From NCBI GenBank assembly GCA_023442525.1, contig JAEZZA010000006.1:124001-188000 (forward strand): a stretch of DNA of 64,000 bases, given 5' to 3'. The DNA is from Bacteroidota bacterium. GTDB taxonomy: Bacteria > Bacteroidota > Bacteroidia > Bacteroidales > UBA10428. Of the stretch, positions 9,209 to 17,411 are shown piece by piece. Made by a program: the position numbers and the translations under genes. The notes under the pieces were generated by a model. It was given only the letters and a program-made list of their open reading frames with translations, ran no database searches and was not told the origin of the DNA. Each line of letters opens with the position of its first letter. Within the stretch, counting starts at the first letter, position 1.

Positions 9209-9502
9209 CTATGTGTTCTTAAAAGCTACCTCAAAGACACACTCAAAACCCGTGCCCATTGGATTTTTCTTTGTGTAATTAGTGCGCTTCGTGTTTAAAT
9301 AAAGTGCTGTCAGTTTAGCGTCTGCCTGTGCGGGCAGATTGCTTCGTCGCTGCGCTCCTCGCAATGTCTGGTGGTAAATTGTAAATTTCCAATGTTATTT
9401 GCAACCAATTTTATTTTTATCAGTCTTATAATTAAATAATTGTTAATCCGGATTCTTTAATTGGTTATTGATTGTTAGTATTATAAACAATACAAACCCA
9501 AA
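9187..9502. other. Intergenic region, 316 bp
   Basis: It contains the hairpin at 9186-9208, copy C of the dispersed repeat at 9301-9368, and an AT-rich stretch before the SDR start that probably holds its promoter. I found no open reading frame or RNA gene in it. Confidence 0.7.
9301..9368 (+). repeat. Dispersed repeat, copy C
   Basis: A degenerate member of the family also found at 33628-33720 (opposite orientation) and 35202-35290 (same orientation). Shared blocks in order are AAAGTG-CT-TCAGTTTAG, CCTGTG, CAGATT, GCTTCGTCG and GCGCTCCT. It sits about 115 bp after the M1 peptidase stop. Confidence 0.75.
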
Positions 9503-10297
9503 GTGAAAACAGCTTTGATAACAGGAGCCTCAAGAGGAATAGGACATGATCTGGCGAGAGTATTCGCCCGGATGTCCTACCGACTGGTACTCGTCTCGAG
9601 AAACCTGCCACAACTTGAAAAAGTCAGGGAAGAATTAATCAGCGATTACTCGGCAGAAGTAATACTGATTGCCCGCGATCTTTCGGTTCCCCAGTCAGCT
9701 ATCGAAATCCACCGAATACTGGAGGAAAGCCATACTGAAGTCGACGTACTTGTTAATAATGCAGGCGTGGGCGATTTCAGCGAATTCAAGGATGAGGATC
9801 TTTCTAAGATCTCACGGATGCTCAACCTGAATATCGTTTCGTTAACCGAACTTACCCGTCTTTTCGTTAAAGAAATGGTTGAACGGGGCGATGGCCGTAT
9901 TCTGAATGTGGCCTCACTTGCTGCATATCTTCCCGGACCCTATATGGCCGTTTACTATGCCAGCAAAGCCTATGTGAAGTCGTTTTCCCAGGCACTTGCC
10001 GATGAACTCAGGAGCACCGGTGTTACCGTGACAGCCGTATGTCCCGGACTTACAAAAACAGGCTTCCAGCAGGAAATTAAGAGTGAAAACAGCGCTGTGA
10101 ACCGGCTGAAACTGGCCTCATCATCAGCGTGGGTGGCTGAGATAGCAGTTAAAGCCATGCTCGAAGGGAAAGAGATTGTTGTACCGGGTGTTATTAACAA
10201 CTCTATAGCTAAAACAGCTAATCTGATACCCGACGGGGTAAAATCACGAATTGTGAAAAGGATACAGGAGTTTAACCGCCTGAAAATATTCGGATAA
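9503..10297 (+). CDS. Short-chain dehydrogenase/reductase
   Basis: A classical NAD(P)-dependent SDR of 264 residues. The cofactor motif TGASRGIG is at 7-14, NNAG near residue 88, and the catalytic YxxxK pair is Y151/K155 in VYYASKAY. It is of the DltE/YqjQ-like type often annotated only as an SDR oxidoreductase, and the substrate cannot be read from the sequence. The start codon is GTG, chosen because translation begins immediately with the Rossmann beta strand MKTALITGAS. It stands alone between a repeat-bearing intergenic region and rpmH. A competing-hairpin region follows its stop. Confidence 0.88.
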   Translation: MKTALITGASRGIGHDLARVFARMSYRLVLVSRNLPQLEKVREELISDYSAEVILIARDLSVPQSAIEIHRILEESHTEVDVLVNNAGVGDFSEFKDEDLSKISRMLNLNIVSLTELTRLFVKEMVERGDGRILNVASLAAYLPGPYMAVYYASKAYVKSFSQALADELRSTGVTVTAVCPGLTKTGFQQEIKSENSAVNRLKLASSSAWVAEIAVKAMLEGKEIVVPGVINNSIAKTANLIPDGVKSRIVKRIQEFNRLKIFG

Positions 10298-10311
10298 GGT
10301 GAACCAGGATT

Positions 10312-10359
10312 AGCAGATTTTTCATTCAGAATTTGATTGATGAAAAATAAAAATCTGCT
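10312..10359 (+). terminator. Competing hairpins between the SDR gene and rpmH
   Basis: Perfect 11-bp arms AGCAGATTTTT (10312-10322) and AAAAATCTGCT (10349-10359) enclose a second possible pairing, ATTTTTCAT (10317-10325) with ATGAAAAAT (10340-10348). The two pairings share bases and exclude each other. The simplest reading is transcription termination after the SDR gene. Confidence 0.5.
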
Positions 10360-10365
10360 CCATAA

Positions 10366-10396
10366 TTTGTTTAAAATGATAATTTATTTACCTTTG
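10366..10396 (+). promoter_or_regulatory. rpmH promoter
   Basis: TTTG at 10366-10369, a 19-nt AT-rich spacer, and TACCTTTG at 10389-10396, an exact match to the Bacteroidota consensus. The start of rpmH is 40 nt downstream. Confidence 0.8.
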
Positions 10397-10435
10397 CAAA
10401 CCTATTTTTGAGAGCACTTATTAAAAAGAATTGAA

Positions 10436-10591
10436 ATGAAAAGAACGTATCAGCCTTCGAACAGAAAAAGACGCAATAAGCACGGCTTCAGGGAAAGAAT
10501 GTCAACCCCCAATGGTCGCAAAGTTTTGGCTAGCCGCAGAGCAAAAGGAAGGAAAAGGCTAACGGTTTCTGACGAGATTGCCAGTAAATAA
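10436..10591 (+). CDS. rpmH: 50S ribosomal protein L34
   Basis: A 51-residue, strongly basic protein starting MKRTYQPSNRKRRNKHGFRE and continuing with the L34 hallmarks MSTPNGRKVLASRRAKGRKRL. L34 is a small component of the large ribosomal subunit. The family length is normally 44-53 residues. It has its own consensus promoter and is followed at once by a strong intrinsic terminator, so it is a single-gene transcript. In many bacteria rpmH sits with rnpA and dnaA near the origin. Neither is present here, so this location says nothing about oriC. Confidence 0.97.
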   Translation: MKRTYQPSNRKRRNKHGFRERMSTPNGRKVLASRRAKGRKRLTVSDEIASK

Positions 10592-10612
10592 TTAATTACT
10601 GAAAAATATACG

Positions 10613-10648
10613 TCCCTGCAAGACATAGTCCTGCAGGGATTTTTTTTT
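10613..10648 (+). terminator. Intrinsic terminator of rpmH
   Basis: Stem TCCCTGCA (10613-10620) pairs with TGCAGGGA (10632-10639) and is followed directly by a run of Ts to 10648. Confidence 0.93.
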
Positions 10649-10649
10649 A

Positions 10650-10657
10650 TATCTTTG
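10650..10657 (+). promoter_or_regulatory. -7 box of the DUF1573 gene
   Basis: TATCTTTG matches TAnnTTTG and lies immediately after the rpmH terminator. No clear TTTG occurs at the right upstream distance. Transcription from here would start beyond the ATG at 10659, supporting the later ATG at 10683. Confidence 0.45.
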
Positions 10658-10682
10658 AATGAATCAATCCGGTAATTTTTAT

Positions 10683-11783
10683 ATGCGGCACTTACATTCT
10701 ATCACAGTGCTTTGTTTCTTTTTACTTTCTTCGATATCACAGGCACAGGAAGAACCATACATTGAATTTGCAGAAAAGGTACTCAATTTTAGTACTATTC
10801 GTGCGGTTGACGGGATCGTCAAACATGATTTCAAGTTTAAAAACACGGGCAAAGTCCCCCTGATTCTGAGTAATGTTAAGAGTTCATGCGGGTGTACGGT
10901 TTCGGAATGGACAAAGGAACCTGTTTTGCCCGGGAAAGATGGTAAAATCAGTATCAGTTTCAACCCGGTAGCTCAATCGGGCGCAGTAAGCAAAAGCATC
11001 CAGGTTATCAGCAATGCATCAAACTCCCCGATAGCGCTTTCAGTTCAGGGTGTGGTGATTCCGGCAGAAAAACCGGAGGAAACCTTTAAGTTTTCTATTG
11101 GTGATCTAAGACTGGAGACTATTTATGCTGCCCTGGGAGAAATTTATAAGGGACGCACCGTCGAATACTCGTTAAAGGTTTTCAATAACAGCAATGATAC
11201 TCCGCTCAGCATAACTTTTGGCAAAGTTCCTGCCTATCTGAAGATCACAGCCGGTACATCGCCCATTGCGCCTCAACAGGAAGGGATCATTAAGATTGAA
11301 TATAATAGTTCGCTGGTAAACACATGGGATTATACGGTTGACCGTATTGATATCCTGTTAAACGGAAAACCCGTTCAGGGTAACCGTCTGAACATAACGG
11401 CGAATATTAAGGAAGATTTTTCTGCTCTTACGCCTGAACAACTGGCTTTATCTGCAAAAGCTGAGTTCGACTCCCATGAACATAATTTCGGAACCATATC
11501 AGATAAAGATATTGTTGAACATACTTTTCATTTGAAGAATACGGGGAAGTCCGATTTGTATATCCGGAAAGTTACAGCCAGCTGTGGGTGTACTGCTGTT
11601 CAGCCTTCCAAAACAACAATAGCCCCGGGCGATTCAACTGAGATCAAGGCGGTTTTCAATGCAGGTGGCCGGCAGGGTAATCAGAAGAAGGCCATTACGG
11701 TAATTACAAACGATCCGAGACACTCTCGTTCTGTTTTATGGATCAATGCGTTAGTTCAAAAATCCCAGAATACGAATCCCTAA
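10683..11783 (+). CDS. Secreted protein with two DUF1573 domains
   Basis: An exported protein of about 366 residues, function unknown. The signal peptide (LHSITVLCFFLLSSISQAQ) is followed by a first DUF1573 (ASH/Ig-like) domain containing SSCGCTVSEW, a central beta-rich region, and a second DUF1573 domain near the C-terminus containing ASCGCTAVQP. Such domains fold as Ig-like sandwiches, and the CGCT turn is family-typical. An ATG 24 nt upstream (10659) is in frame, but it lies on the -7 box and would add residues before the signal peptide. Its stop is only 5 nt from the start of meaB, so the two are probably co-transcribed, although a shared function is not obvious. Confidence 0.85.
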   Translation: MRHLHSITVLCFFLLSSISQAQEEPYIEFAEKVLNFSTIRAVDGIVKHDFKFKNTGKVPLILSNVKSSCGCTVSEWTKEPVLPGKDGKISISFNPVAQSGAVSKSIQVISNASNSPIALSVQGVVIPAEKPEETFKFSIGDLRLETIYAALGEIYKGRTVEYSLKVFNNSNDTPLSITFGKVPAYLKITAGTSPIAPQQEGIIKIEYNSSLVNTWDYTVDRIDILLNGKPVQGNRLNITANIKEDFSALTPEQLALSAKAEFDSHEHNFGTISDKDIVEHTFHLKNTGKSDLYIRKVTASCGCTAVQPSKTTIAPGDSTEIKAVFNAGGRQGNQKKAITVITNDPRHSRSVLWINALVQKSQNTNP

Positions 11784-11788
11784 ACCTG

Positions 11789-12904
11789 ATGAAAGGTGAA
11801 TCTTATAAGAGTGCGCTGAGTGTAAGTAATGGTATTTTACAGCCACCCGACCTGAGTGAGGAGGCGATAAGGCTGCATAAACTCAAACGCAGGAGTTTGC
11901 CCACATTGCAGGAATTTATTGACGGCATCCGGTCGGGCGACCGCGCCATGCTCAGTAAAGCAATCACACTCACTGAGAGTTCACTGCCCGTTCATAATGA
12001 ATTAGCTCAGCAGATTATTGAAAGCTGCCTCCCATGGTCGGGGCATTCTATAAGAGTAGGTATAACAGGTGTTCCCGGAGTAGGTAAAAGTACGTTTATC
12101 GAATCGCTGGGAATGGAACTGATAAAGTCGAACAGGCGACTTGCTGTATTGGCTATTGATCCGAGCAGTGAGCGTTCGAAGGGAAGCATCATGGGCGATA
12201 AAACCCGCATGGAACAGCTGTCCGCTGAACAGCATGCATTTATAAGGCCATCTCCATCGGCGGGTTCACTTGGCGGAGTAGCCCGAAAAACACGCGAAAC
12301 AATTATTCTTTGTGAAGCAGCCGGATACGATACGATTTTTATTGAGACGGTAGGTGTGGGGCAAAGCGAGACTGCCGTTCATTCAATGGTTGATTTCTTT
12401 CTGCTTCTTATGCTTGCAGGAGCCGGCGACGAACTACAGGGAATTAAAAGGGGAATCATGGAAATGGCCGATGCTATTGCAATTACAAAGGCCGACGGCC
12501 AAAATATCGAAAGAGCCACCCGGGCGAAATCTGAATATGCAAATGCCCTTCATCTTTTTCCCCCGGCGCCTTCCGGATGGACTCCCAGGGTATTGACATG
12601 TTCATCAAAAGCGGGAATCGGAATCAGGGAAGTATGGGACACCGTTCTCGAATACATGGCACTTGTGTATCATAATGGTTATTTTGAACGCAACCGGCTT
12701 GAGCAGTCGCGTTACTGGATGTACGAAACTATCAATCAAAACCTTAAAGATTCTTTCTATTACGATGTACGTATACAGAAGCTTTTGGAGAAATACGAGC
12801 AAAAAGTACTGAAAGGCGAAACAACACCCTTCACTCCGGCGAAAGCTTTGCTCGAGAAATATTTCAGAAGGCGCTGGATCAAGTTAAACAAGGAACGTCG
12901 CTAA
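11789..12904 (+). CDS. meaB: Methylmalonyl-CoA mutase-associated GTPase MeaB
   Basis: A P-loop GTPase of the G3E family that protects and reloads adenosylcobalamin-dependent methylmalonyl-CoA mutase. About 371 residues: the P-loop GVPGVGKST lies near residues 93-101, followed by LAIDPSSERSKGSIMGDKTRM, the switch region FIETVGVGQSE, and the guanine-specificity segment ITKADG. A longer frame opens at 11738 inside the DUF1573 gene. The ATG at 11789 is more plausible because it lies just after that gene's stop. The mutase subunits are not in the window, so the partner is encoded elsewhere. This implies propionate or succinate-propionate metabolism. Confidence 0.93.
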   Translation: MKGESYKSALSVSNGILQPPDLSEEAIRLHKLKRRSLPTLQEFIDGIRSGDRAMLSKAITLTESSLPVHNELAQQIIESCLPWSGHSIRVGITGVPGVGKSTFIESLGMELIKSNRRLAVLAIDPSSERSKGSIMGDKTRMEQLSAEQHAFIRPSPSAGSLGGVARKTRETIILCEAAGYDTIFIETVGVGQSETAVHSMVDFFLLLMLAGAGDELQGIKRGIMEMADAIAITKADGQNIERATRAKSEYANALHLFPPAPSGWTPRVLTCSSKAGIGIREVWDTVLEYMALVYHNGYFERNRLEQSRYWMYETINQNLKDSFYYDVRIQKLLEKYEQKVLKGETTPFTPAKALLEKYFRRRWIKLNKERR

Positions 12905-12975
12905 ACCGAACAAAAAGAAATGAATTTTGCTTATTATATATTAATAGTATTACCTAACCCATAAATCTTTCTTTC

Positions 12976-14367
12976 ATGAATTATGACCTCATAGTAATTG
13001 GCAGCGGTCCGGGCGGATATGTAGCTGCTATCCGTGCATCACAGCTTGGTTTGAAAACTTTAGTGATAGAAAAGGCCGAAGTTGGCGGAATTTGTCTGAA
13101 TTGGGGATGTATTCCCACCAAGGCACTGTTGAAAAGTGCTCAGGTATTTGAATACCTTAAACATGCTGCTGAATATGGAATAACCCTGGAATCACAGGTC
13201 AATGCCGATATGGGAAAAATGGTAGAACGCAGCAGGGCAGTGGCTGAAGGCATGAGCAAGGGAGTTCAGTTTTTGTTCAGGAAGAATAAAATTGAGGTTG
13301 TCAGCGGACATGCATCGCTCGATGATGCCCAAACTGTTTCAGTAACCGGCAATGATGGAAAGGTAACTAAGTACAAGGCTCAGCATATTATCCTGGCCAC
13401 CGGGGCAAGATCGAAAGAACTTCCCAATCTGAAGCAGGATGGGAAGAAAATAATTGGATACCGTGAGGCAATGGTACTTCCAAAGAAACCTGAATCAATG
13501 GTAGTTGTTGGCTCGGGAGCCATAGGAAGCGAATTTGCTTATTTCTATAATTCTATCGGTACAAAGGTGACCCTTGTTGAATTTATGCCCAATATAGTTC
13601 CACTTGAGGATGAAGAGGTTTCAAAACAGCTCGAACGATCATTTAAGAAAGCTGGTATGGAGGTAATGACTTCATCATCGGTAGAATCGGTCGACACAGC
13701 CGGAAAGCTTTGCAAGGTGAATATAAAATCACCGAAAGGAACGGAAAGTCGTGAAGCGGAAATTGTTCTGTCGGCAGTTGGAATAACCGCCAACCTGGAG
13801 AATATTGGAATCGAGAAGTTAAAGATAGCTGTTGAGAAAGGTAAAGTTAAAGTTGACGAGTTCTATCACACGAATGTTAAAGGCATATATGCAATAGGTG
13901 ATATTGTAGGCGGGCAGGCTCTGGCTCATGTAGCATCAGCCGAGGGGATCATCTGCGTTGAGAAAATTGCGGGCAAAAACCCTGAACCCTTGAATTATGG
14001 TAATATTCCGGGCTGTACGTATACTTCACCCGAGGTAGCCTCAGTAGGAATGACCGAAAAAGCTGCCCGTGATGCCGGGTATGAACTTAAAGTGGGTAAG
14101 TTCCCATATACCGCATCAGGCAAGGCCAGTGCGGCAGGTAAGAAGGATGGTTTTGTCAAGCTTATTTTCGATGCTAAATATGGTGAACTTCTTGGAGCGC
14201 ATCTCATTGGCGAGAACGTGACAGAAATGATCGCAGAGCTGGTGATGGCCCGTAAACTGGAGACAACCGGTCACGAGATCATCAAGGGCGTGCATCCGCA
14301 CCCGACAATGTCGGAAGCTATTATGGAAGCAGCGGCCGCAGCTTATGGTGAAGTAATTCATTTATAA
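12976..14367 (+). CDS. lpdA: Dihydrolipoyl dehydrogenase (E3)
   Basis: A flavoprotein that reoxidises dihydrolipoyl groups of 2-oxo-acid dehydrogenase or glycine cleavage complexes with NAD+. It has 463 residues. The FAD-binding GSGPGGYVAA is at 9-18, the redox disulfide is C40/C45 in GGICLNWGCIPTKA, the NAD-binding GSGAIGSEFA lies near 180, and the C-terminal interface motif GVHPHPTMSEAIMEA supplies the catalytic His-Glu pair. No E1 or E2 gene adjoins it. The fused E1 and the E2 at 57-61 kb lack their own E3, so this enzyme is a candidate partner. It is transcribed alone and ends in a hairpin shared with the convergent DUF4907 gene. Confidence 0.96.
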   Translation: MNYDLIVIGSGPGGYVAAIRASQLGLKTLVIEKAEVGGICLNWGCIPTKALLKSAQVFEYLKHAAEYGITLESQVNADMGKMVERSRAVAEGMSKGVQFLFRKNKIEVVSGHASLDDAQTVSVTGNDGKVTKYKAQHIILATGARSKELPNLKQDGKKIIGYREAMVLPKKPESMVVVGSGAIGSEFAYFYNSIGTKVTLVEFMPNIVPLEDEEVSKQLERSFKKAGMEVMTSSSVESVDTAGKLCKVNIKSPKGTESREAEIVLSAVGITANLENIGIEKLKIAVEKGKVKVDEFYHTNVKGIYAIGDIVGGQALAHVASAEGIICVEKIAGKNPEPLNYGNIPGCTYTSPEVASVGMTEKAARDAGYELKVGKFPYTASGKASAAGKKDGFVKLIFDAKYGELLGAHLIGENVTEMIAELVMARKLETTGHEIIKGVHPHPTMSEAIMEAAAAAYGEVIHL

Positions 14368-14377
14368 GAGCAGGTTT

Positions 14378-14430
14378 ATCAGCAGCAGGGTTCCCGCGAA
14401 GAATTATTAAACAGCGGGAACACCGCTGAT
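14378..14430. terminator. Hairpin between convergent lpdA and DUF4907 genes
   Basis: ATCAGC at 14378-14383 and GTTCCCGC pair with GCGGGAAC and GCTGAT (ending 14430) around an AT-rich loop with GAATTATTAAA. It ends exactly at the DUF4907 stop codon. There is no strong T run on either side, so efficient termination is uncertain. Confidence 0.55.
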
Positions 14431-14771
14431 TATTGCTCCTCCATCAACCCCAATTCCTCAAGATCCTCGAAAGTAATTACCGGCACTGTGCCATTTTCGA
14501 GACGTTGAAGAACCAGTTTACCGGTTTGTTGTGCCGAACTTCGGCTGGGAAACGGATTACGTCCTGAAAGAAGGGGAATAAACGACTGGTCAATAACTGT
14601 ACGATCGTTATGGATGATCTTGTAACCCCAGCCGGAATCGACCCGGTAAGCAATAACCCTGTTGGATGGCCGGTTTATTCGGATTATATTAAAAGTAATA
14701 ATTGCGGAGAGTATAATAAAAAGAAGCGGGTAAATAACCCGCTTCCATTTTTTTTTATCAATCGTCTTCAT
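14430..14771 (-). CDS. DUF4907 membrane-anchored protein
   Basis: A 113-residue protein with an N-terminal membrane anchor (VIYPLLFIILSAIITFNII) and a soluble domain matching DUF4907. Family features visible are GWGYKII, IDQSFIPLLSGRNPF and the closing PVITFEDLEELGL. A longer frame begins at 14849, but the ATG at 14769-14771 starts directly before the basic residues and membrane helix. It overlaps the end of the kelch gene by 14 nt, a typical coupled operon junction. DUF4907 is of unknown function. In my recollection it is often found beside kelch and DUF4270 proteins in this phylum, as here. Confidence 0.8.
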   Translation of the reverse strand: MKTIDKKKWKRVIYPLLFIILSAIITFNIIRINRPSNRVIAYRVDSGWGYKIIHNDRTVIDQSFIPLLSGRNPFPSRSSAQQTGKLVLQRLENGTVPVITFEDLEELGLMEEQ

Positions 14772-15777
14772 TGAATTTCTCACTAGGTAAGAACTCCCAG
14801 AGGTCGTCAAAAGCGTTGGTACCGTTTGCCCCTGTGGTAACAAATCCACGTCCCCCGGCAGTAGTAAATGCTACAGCATTATTTCTTGATCCTCCTTCAA
14901 AAAGAGTCTTCTGTTCCCATAAGTCGGCAAACGGATCATATTCCCACACGTCGCTCTTGGGGCTTCCGTTATCACCGCAGGCAATGTATGCCTTTCCACC
15001 TATGGTAAACGCAACTGAATTCTGCCTGATAATACGTGACTTATAGTCATCGTCGTACGATTCGGAACTTACGTCGTCAATCTTTCTTTTTGGTTCCCAG
15101 CTTCCTTTTTCCGGATTATAACAATAGAAATCGTTGATGAATACTCCGTTTTTCTGTCCGGTACATACATAACCCTTGTTATCGAGCGTAAATGCTACAG
15201 CATCCCTGACCTTCGAAGGGTAATTTGAAATTGCCGTCCAGGTGTTTGTTCCGGGATTATAGGAATAAAAATCGAGTAACGCACTACCGTTATAACCTGT
15301 ACCTACGTAACCAATATCATTGATTGAAAAGGCTACCGCACCAAAGCGCTCAACGGGTATATCAGCCACCCGGGTCCATTTATTCTGGTCGGGATCGTAT
15401 TGCCAGAAATCCTTCAATTCATTCTGATTATCACGGCCACTTCCAACATAGCCCTTGCCTCCGGCAGTAAAGGCTACAGCTCCGGTACGCGGAACCATCG
15501 CGGTGTCTGAGGCAATAAGCACCCAGTTATTAATAGCGGGATCATACGCCCAGAAATCATTCAGGCGACGGTCACCATTATATCCGGTACCAACATAGCC
15601 TATTTCCCCTATTGAAAATGCAACTGCTTCATACCTGGCATCGCCTCCAAAATCTGCTTTTTCGAGCCAGTTGCCGATTAAATCCGCTTTTTCATCATCG
15701 GAATTGCATGAAATAAAAGAAGTCACAACAGCTAACGTGAATAGTGCGATTAACAATAAATTCCTTACTATTTTCAT
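14758..15777 (-). CDS. Kelch-repeat lipoprotein
   Basis: A 339-residue lipoprotein with lipobox FISC (C24). It is built of six kelch blades, each with the pattern AVAF...GYVGTG...(N/D)DFW.YDP..N.W, filling the rest of the chain, so it should fold as a six-bladed propeller. Such proteins bind ligands or carbohydrates. Some are sialate epimerases or galactose oxidases, but I see no catalytic residues to support enzyme activity. It heads a two-gene unit with the DUF4907 gene and is divergent from the DUF4270 gene. A consensus promoter lies about 120 nt upstream, with a direct repeat in the leader. Confidence 0.85.
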   Translation of the reverse strand: MKIVRNLLLIALFTLAVVTSFISCNSDDEKADLIGNWLEKADFGGDARYEAVAFSIGEIGYVGTGYNGDRRLNDFWAYDPAINNWVLIASDTAMVPRTGAVAFTAGGKGYVGSGRDNQNELKDFWQYDPDQNKWTRVADIPVERFGAVAFSINDIGYVGTGYNGSALLDFYSYNPGTNTWTAISNYPSKVRDAVAFTLDNKGYVCTGQKNGVFINDFYCYNPEKGSWEPKRKIDDVSSESYDDDYKSRIIRQNSVAFTIGGKAYIACGDNGSPKSDVWEYDPFADLWEQKTLFEGGSRNNAVAFTTAGGRGFVTTGANGTNAFDDLWEFLPSEKFNEDD

Positions 15778-15896
15778 GTGATTAAGTTTAGCTTTAATGG
15801 ATTATATGAATTATGCGTTGAAATTAAGTGCTTTTTTCCGAATTAAGTGCTATGGTATACTTAATTAATAATTTTTAACTTTTATTCAAATCACGG

Positions 15897-15926
15897 CAAA
15901 ATTACAGTAGTGCAAAGCAATACAAA
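15897..15926 (-). promoter_or_regulatory. Promoter of the kelch/DUF4907 unit
   Basis: On the minus strand TTTG (15923-15926), an 18-nt spacer, and TAATTTTG (15897-15904). The leader to the kelch ATG would be about 115 nt and includes the AATTAAGTGCT direct repeat. Confidence 0.65.
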
Positions 15927-15990
15927 ACTTTTTAAGCCGTTTTTTGTGGCAACAAAGATGAAATAAATATTTTTGTCTGCCAATTTAAAT

Positions 15991-15998
15991 TAGATTTG
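15991..15998 (+). promoter_or_regulatory. -7 box upstream of the DUF4270 gene
   Basis: TAGATTTG matches TAnnTTTG. The nearest upstream TTTG gives a spacer of only 15 nt, so the -33 element is doubtful. Confidence 0.4.
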
Positions 15999-16067
15999 TT
16001 TTCTCAGAAACAAAGGTGTTCTTACTTTAAAAACTAATACCGGAAGCGATATATTGCTCATAATTGA

Positions 16068-17405
16068 ATGTACATGCGAAAATTTTTCTTACCACTAATT
16101 GTCTTTTCCGTATTTTGGATTTCTTGCGGAAAGGAGAATGATCTTTATGAAATAGGCAACGACGATATCGACGTTCGTACAGAAATGGCGATGATCGATA
16201 CCTTTAGCATAAAAAGTTATACGGTTATACTGGATTCAATCCCTACGTCAAATGTTGGAGCACCTGTAATTATCACGGGCTCAGTATATGACGAACTATT
16301 CGGCACCGTTCAGGCCAGAAGTTATTTCAGATTCCATCTGCCTTCGAAAGTAAAAACCAATTCGTATGATATTGTTGAAGATGCTGTTTTTGATTCGCTT
16401 CGGTTTTTCATGGTATATAACGGATATTATGAGGGAGATACTACAGTTCCGTTTACCCTCAGTTTGCACAGGTTAAAAGACCAATTAAAGGCGAATACCG
16501 ATGGCTATTTCTTTAATAACGACAGCGTTCCTGCATATGACGAGCCTTTGGGAAGTATAACGTTCAGACCTTCGCCCCAATCTAAGGACACCCTTTGGAT
16601 AACACTTGATTATGACCTGGGAAGAGAGTTTTTCATTAAAATGAGGGACGGAAATAACCAGTTAATGGAAAACGACCTGTTCCAGGATTATTTTAAAGGT
16701 GTCACATTGCGCGGAAGTGTGAACAACCAGGCCATGCTTGGTTTCATTTATTCCTCCAACAAAGTGGGAATGAGACTGTATTATCATTATTTCAATCTGA
16801 CTACTATAAAAAAGAGATTCGATTTTGTGGCACAGGTTACTGACCGGGGTTTCCCTCTTCAGTTCAACAGTTTTAAGCTTAGCAACCCTAAATTACAACT
16901 ACCTGAATCACAAAAGCAAAAATTACCGGTAAGCGTCACTAATAACCAATCCTACATTCTTTCCGGAATTGGAATTTTGACCCGACTGGAAATCCCTTAT
17001 TTAAAAAACCTGAGATATCTGGGAGAAAATATCCGTGTTGTTAAAGCTGAACTGATAATAAAACCTGTTACGGGAACATATAAAACAGAATCTATTCCCG
17101 ACAGTTTGAGCCTGAACGAAACCAATAATTCGAATATATGGGGATCACCTGTTTATGACAGGGGAATTATTGAGGTAAGCAATCTGACAATAGACAGGCT
17201 TTACGAGGAAAATACCAAATATACCTTAGATATAACGAGTTTTGTATCAGCAAAGCTCAGTGAGCAATCCGATGTCATACCAGCTATGCTTCTTCATATA
17301 ACTGGCAATAAATTTTACAAATCGGTTGAAAGGGTTGTTTTGGGAAGCGAACAACACCCGGAGAATGATATCAAGCTCAAAGTCTATTATATTAATGTGA
17401 AATAA
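16068..17405 (+). CDS. DUF4270 lipoprotein
   Basis: A surface or periplasmic lipoprotein of 445 residues belonging to DUF4270, a Bacteroidota-specific family of unknown function. The signal peptide ends in the lipobox WISC (C20, or C18 if translation starts at the second ATG at 16074). Family-like features are the early MIDTFSIKSYTVILDSIPTSN and a beta-rich body with DSLRFFMVYNGYYEGDT. The next gene starts 6 nt later and encodes an outer-membrane protein, so they are almost certainly co-transcribed. Together with the divergent kelch/DUF4907 genes they form a four-gene envelope locus. Confidence 0.82.
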   Translation: MYMRKFFLPLIVFSVFWISCGKENDLYEIGNDDIDVRTEMAMIDTFSIKSYTVILDSIPTSNVGAPVIITGSVYDELFGTVQARSYFRFHLPSKVKTNSYDIVEDAVFDSLRFFMVYNGYYEGDTTVPFTLSLHRLKDQLKANTDGYFFNNDSVPAYDEPLGSITFRPSPQSKDTLWITLDYDLGREFFIKMRDGNNQLMENDLFQDYFKGVTLRGSVNNQAMLGFIYSSNKVGMRLYYHYFNLTTIKKRFDFVAQVTDRGFPLQFNSFKLSNPKLQLPESQKQKLPVSVTNNQSYILSGIGILTRLEIPYLKNLRYLGENIRVVKAELIIKPVTGTYKTESIPDSLSLNETNNSNIWGSPVYDRGIIEVSNLTIDRLYEENTKYTLDITSFVSAKLSEQSDVIPAMLLHITGNKFYKSVERVVLGSEQHPENDIKLKVYYINVK

Positions 17406-17411
17406 CGCTGT

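Larger units (their letters stand above)
15778..16067. other. Divergent regulatory region, 290 bp
   Basis: AT-rich spacer between the kelch and DUF4270 genes. It holds a minus-strand promoter at 15897-15926, a plus-strand -7 box TAGATTTG at 15991-15998, and the 11-bp direct repeat AATTAAGTGCT at 15822-15832 and 15841-15851 (19-bp period) within the kelch leader. Confidence 0.6.
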
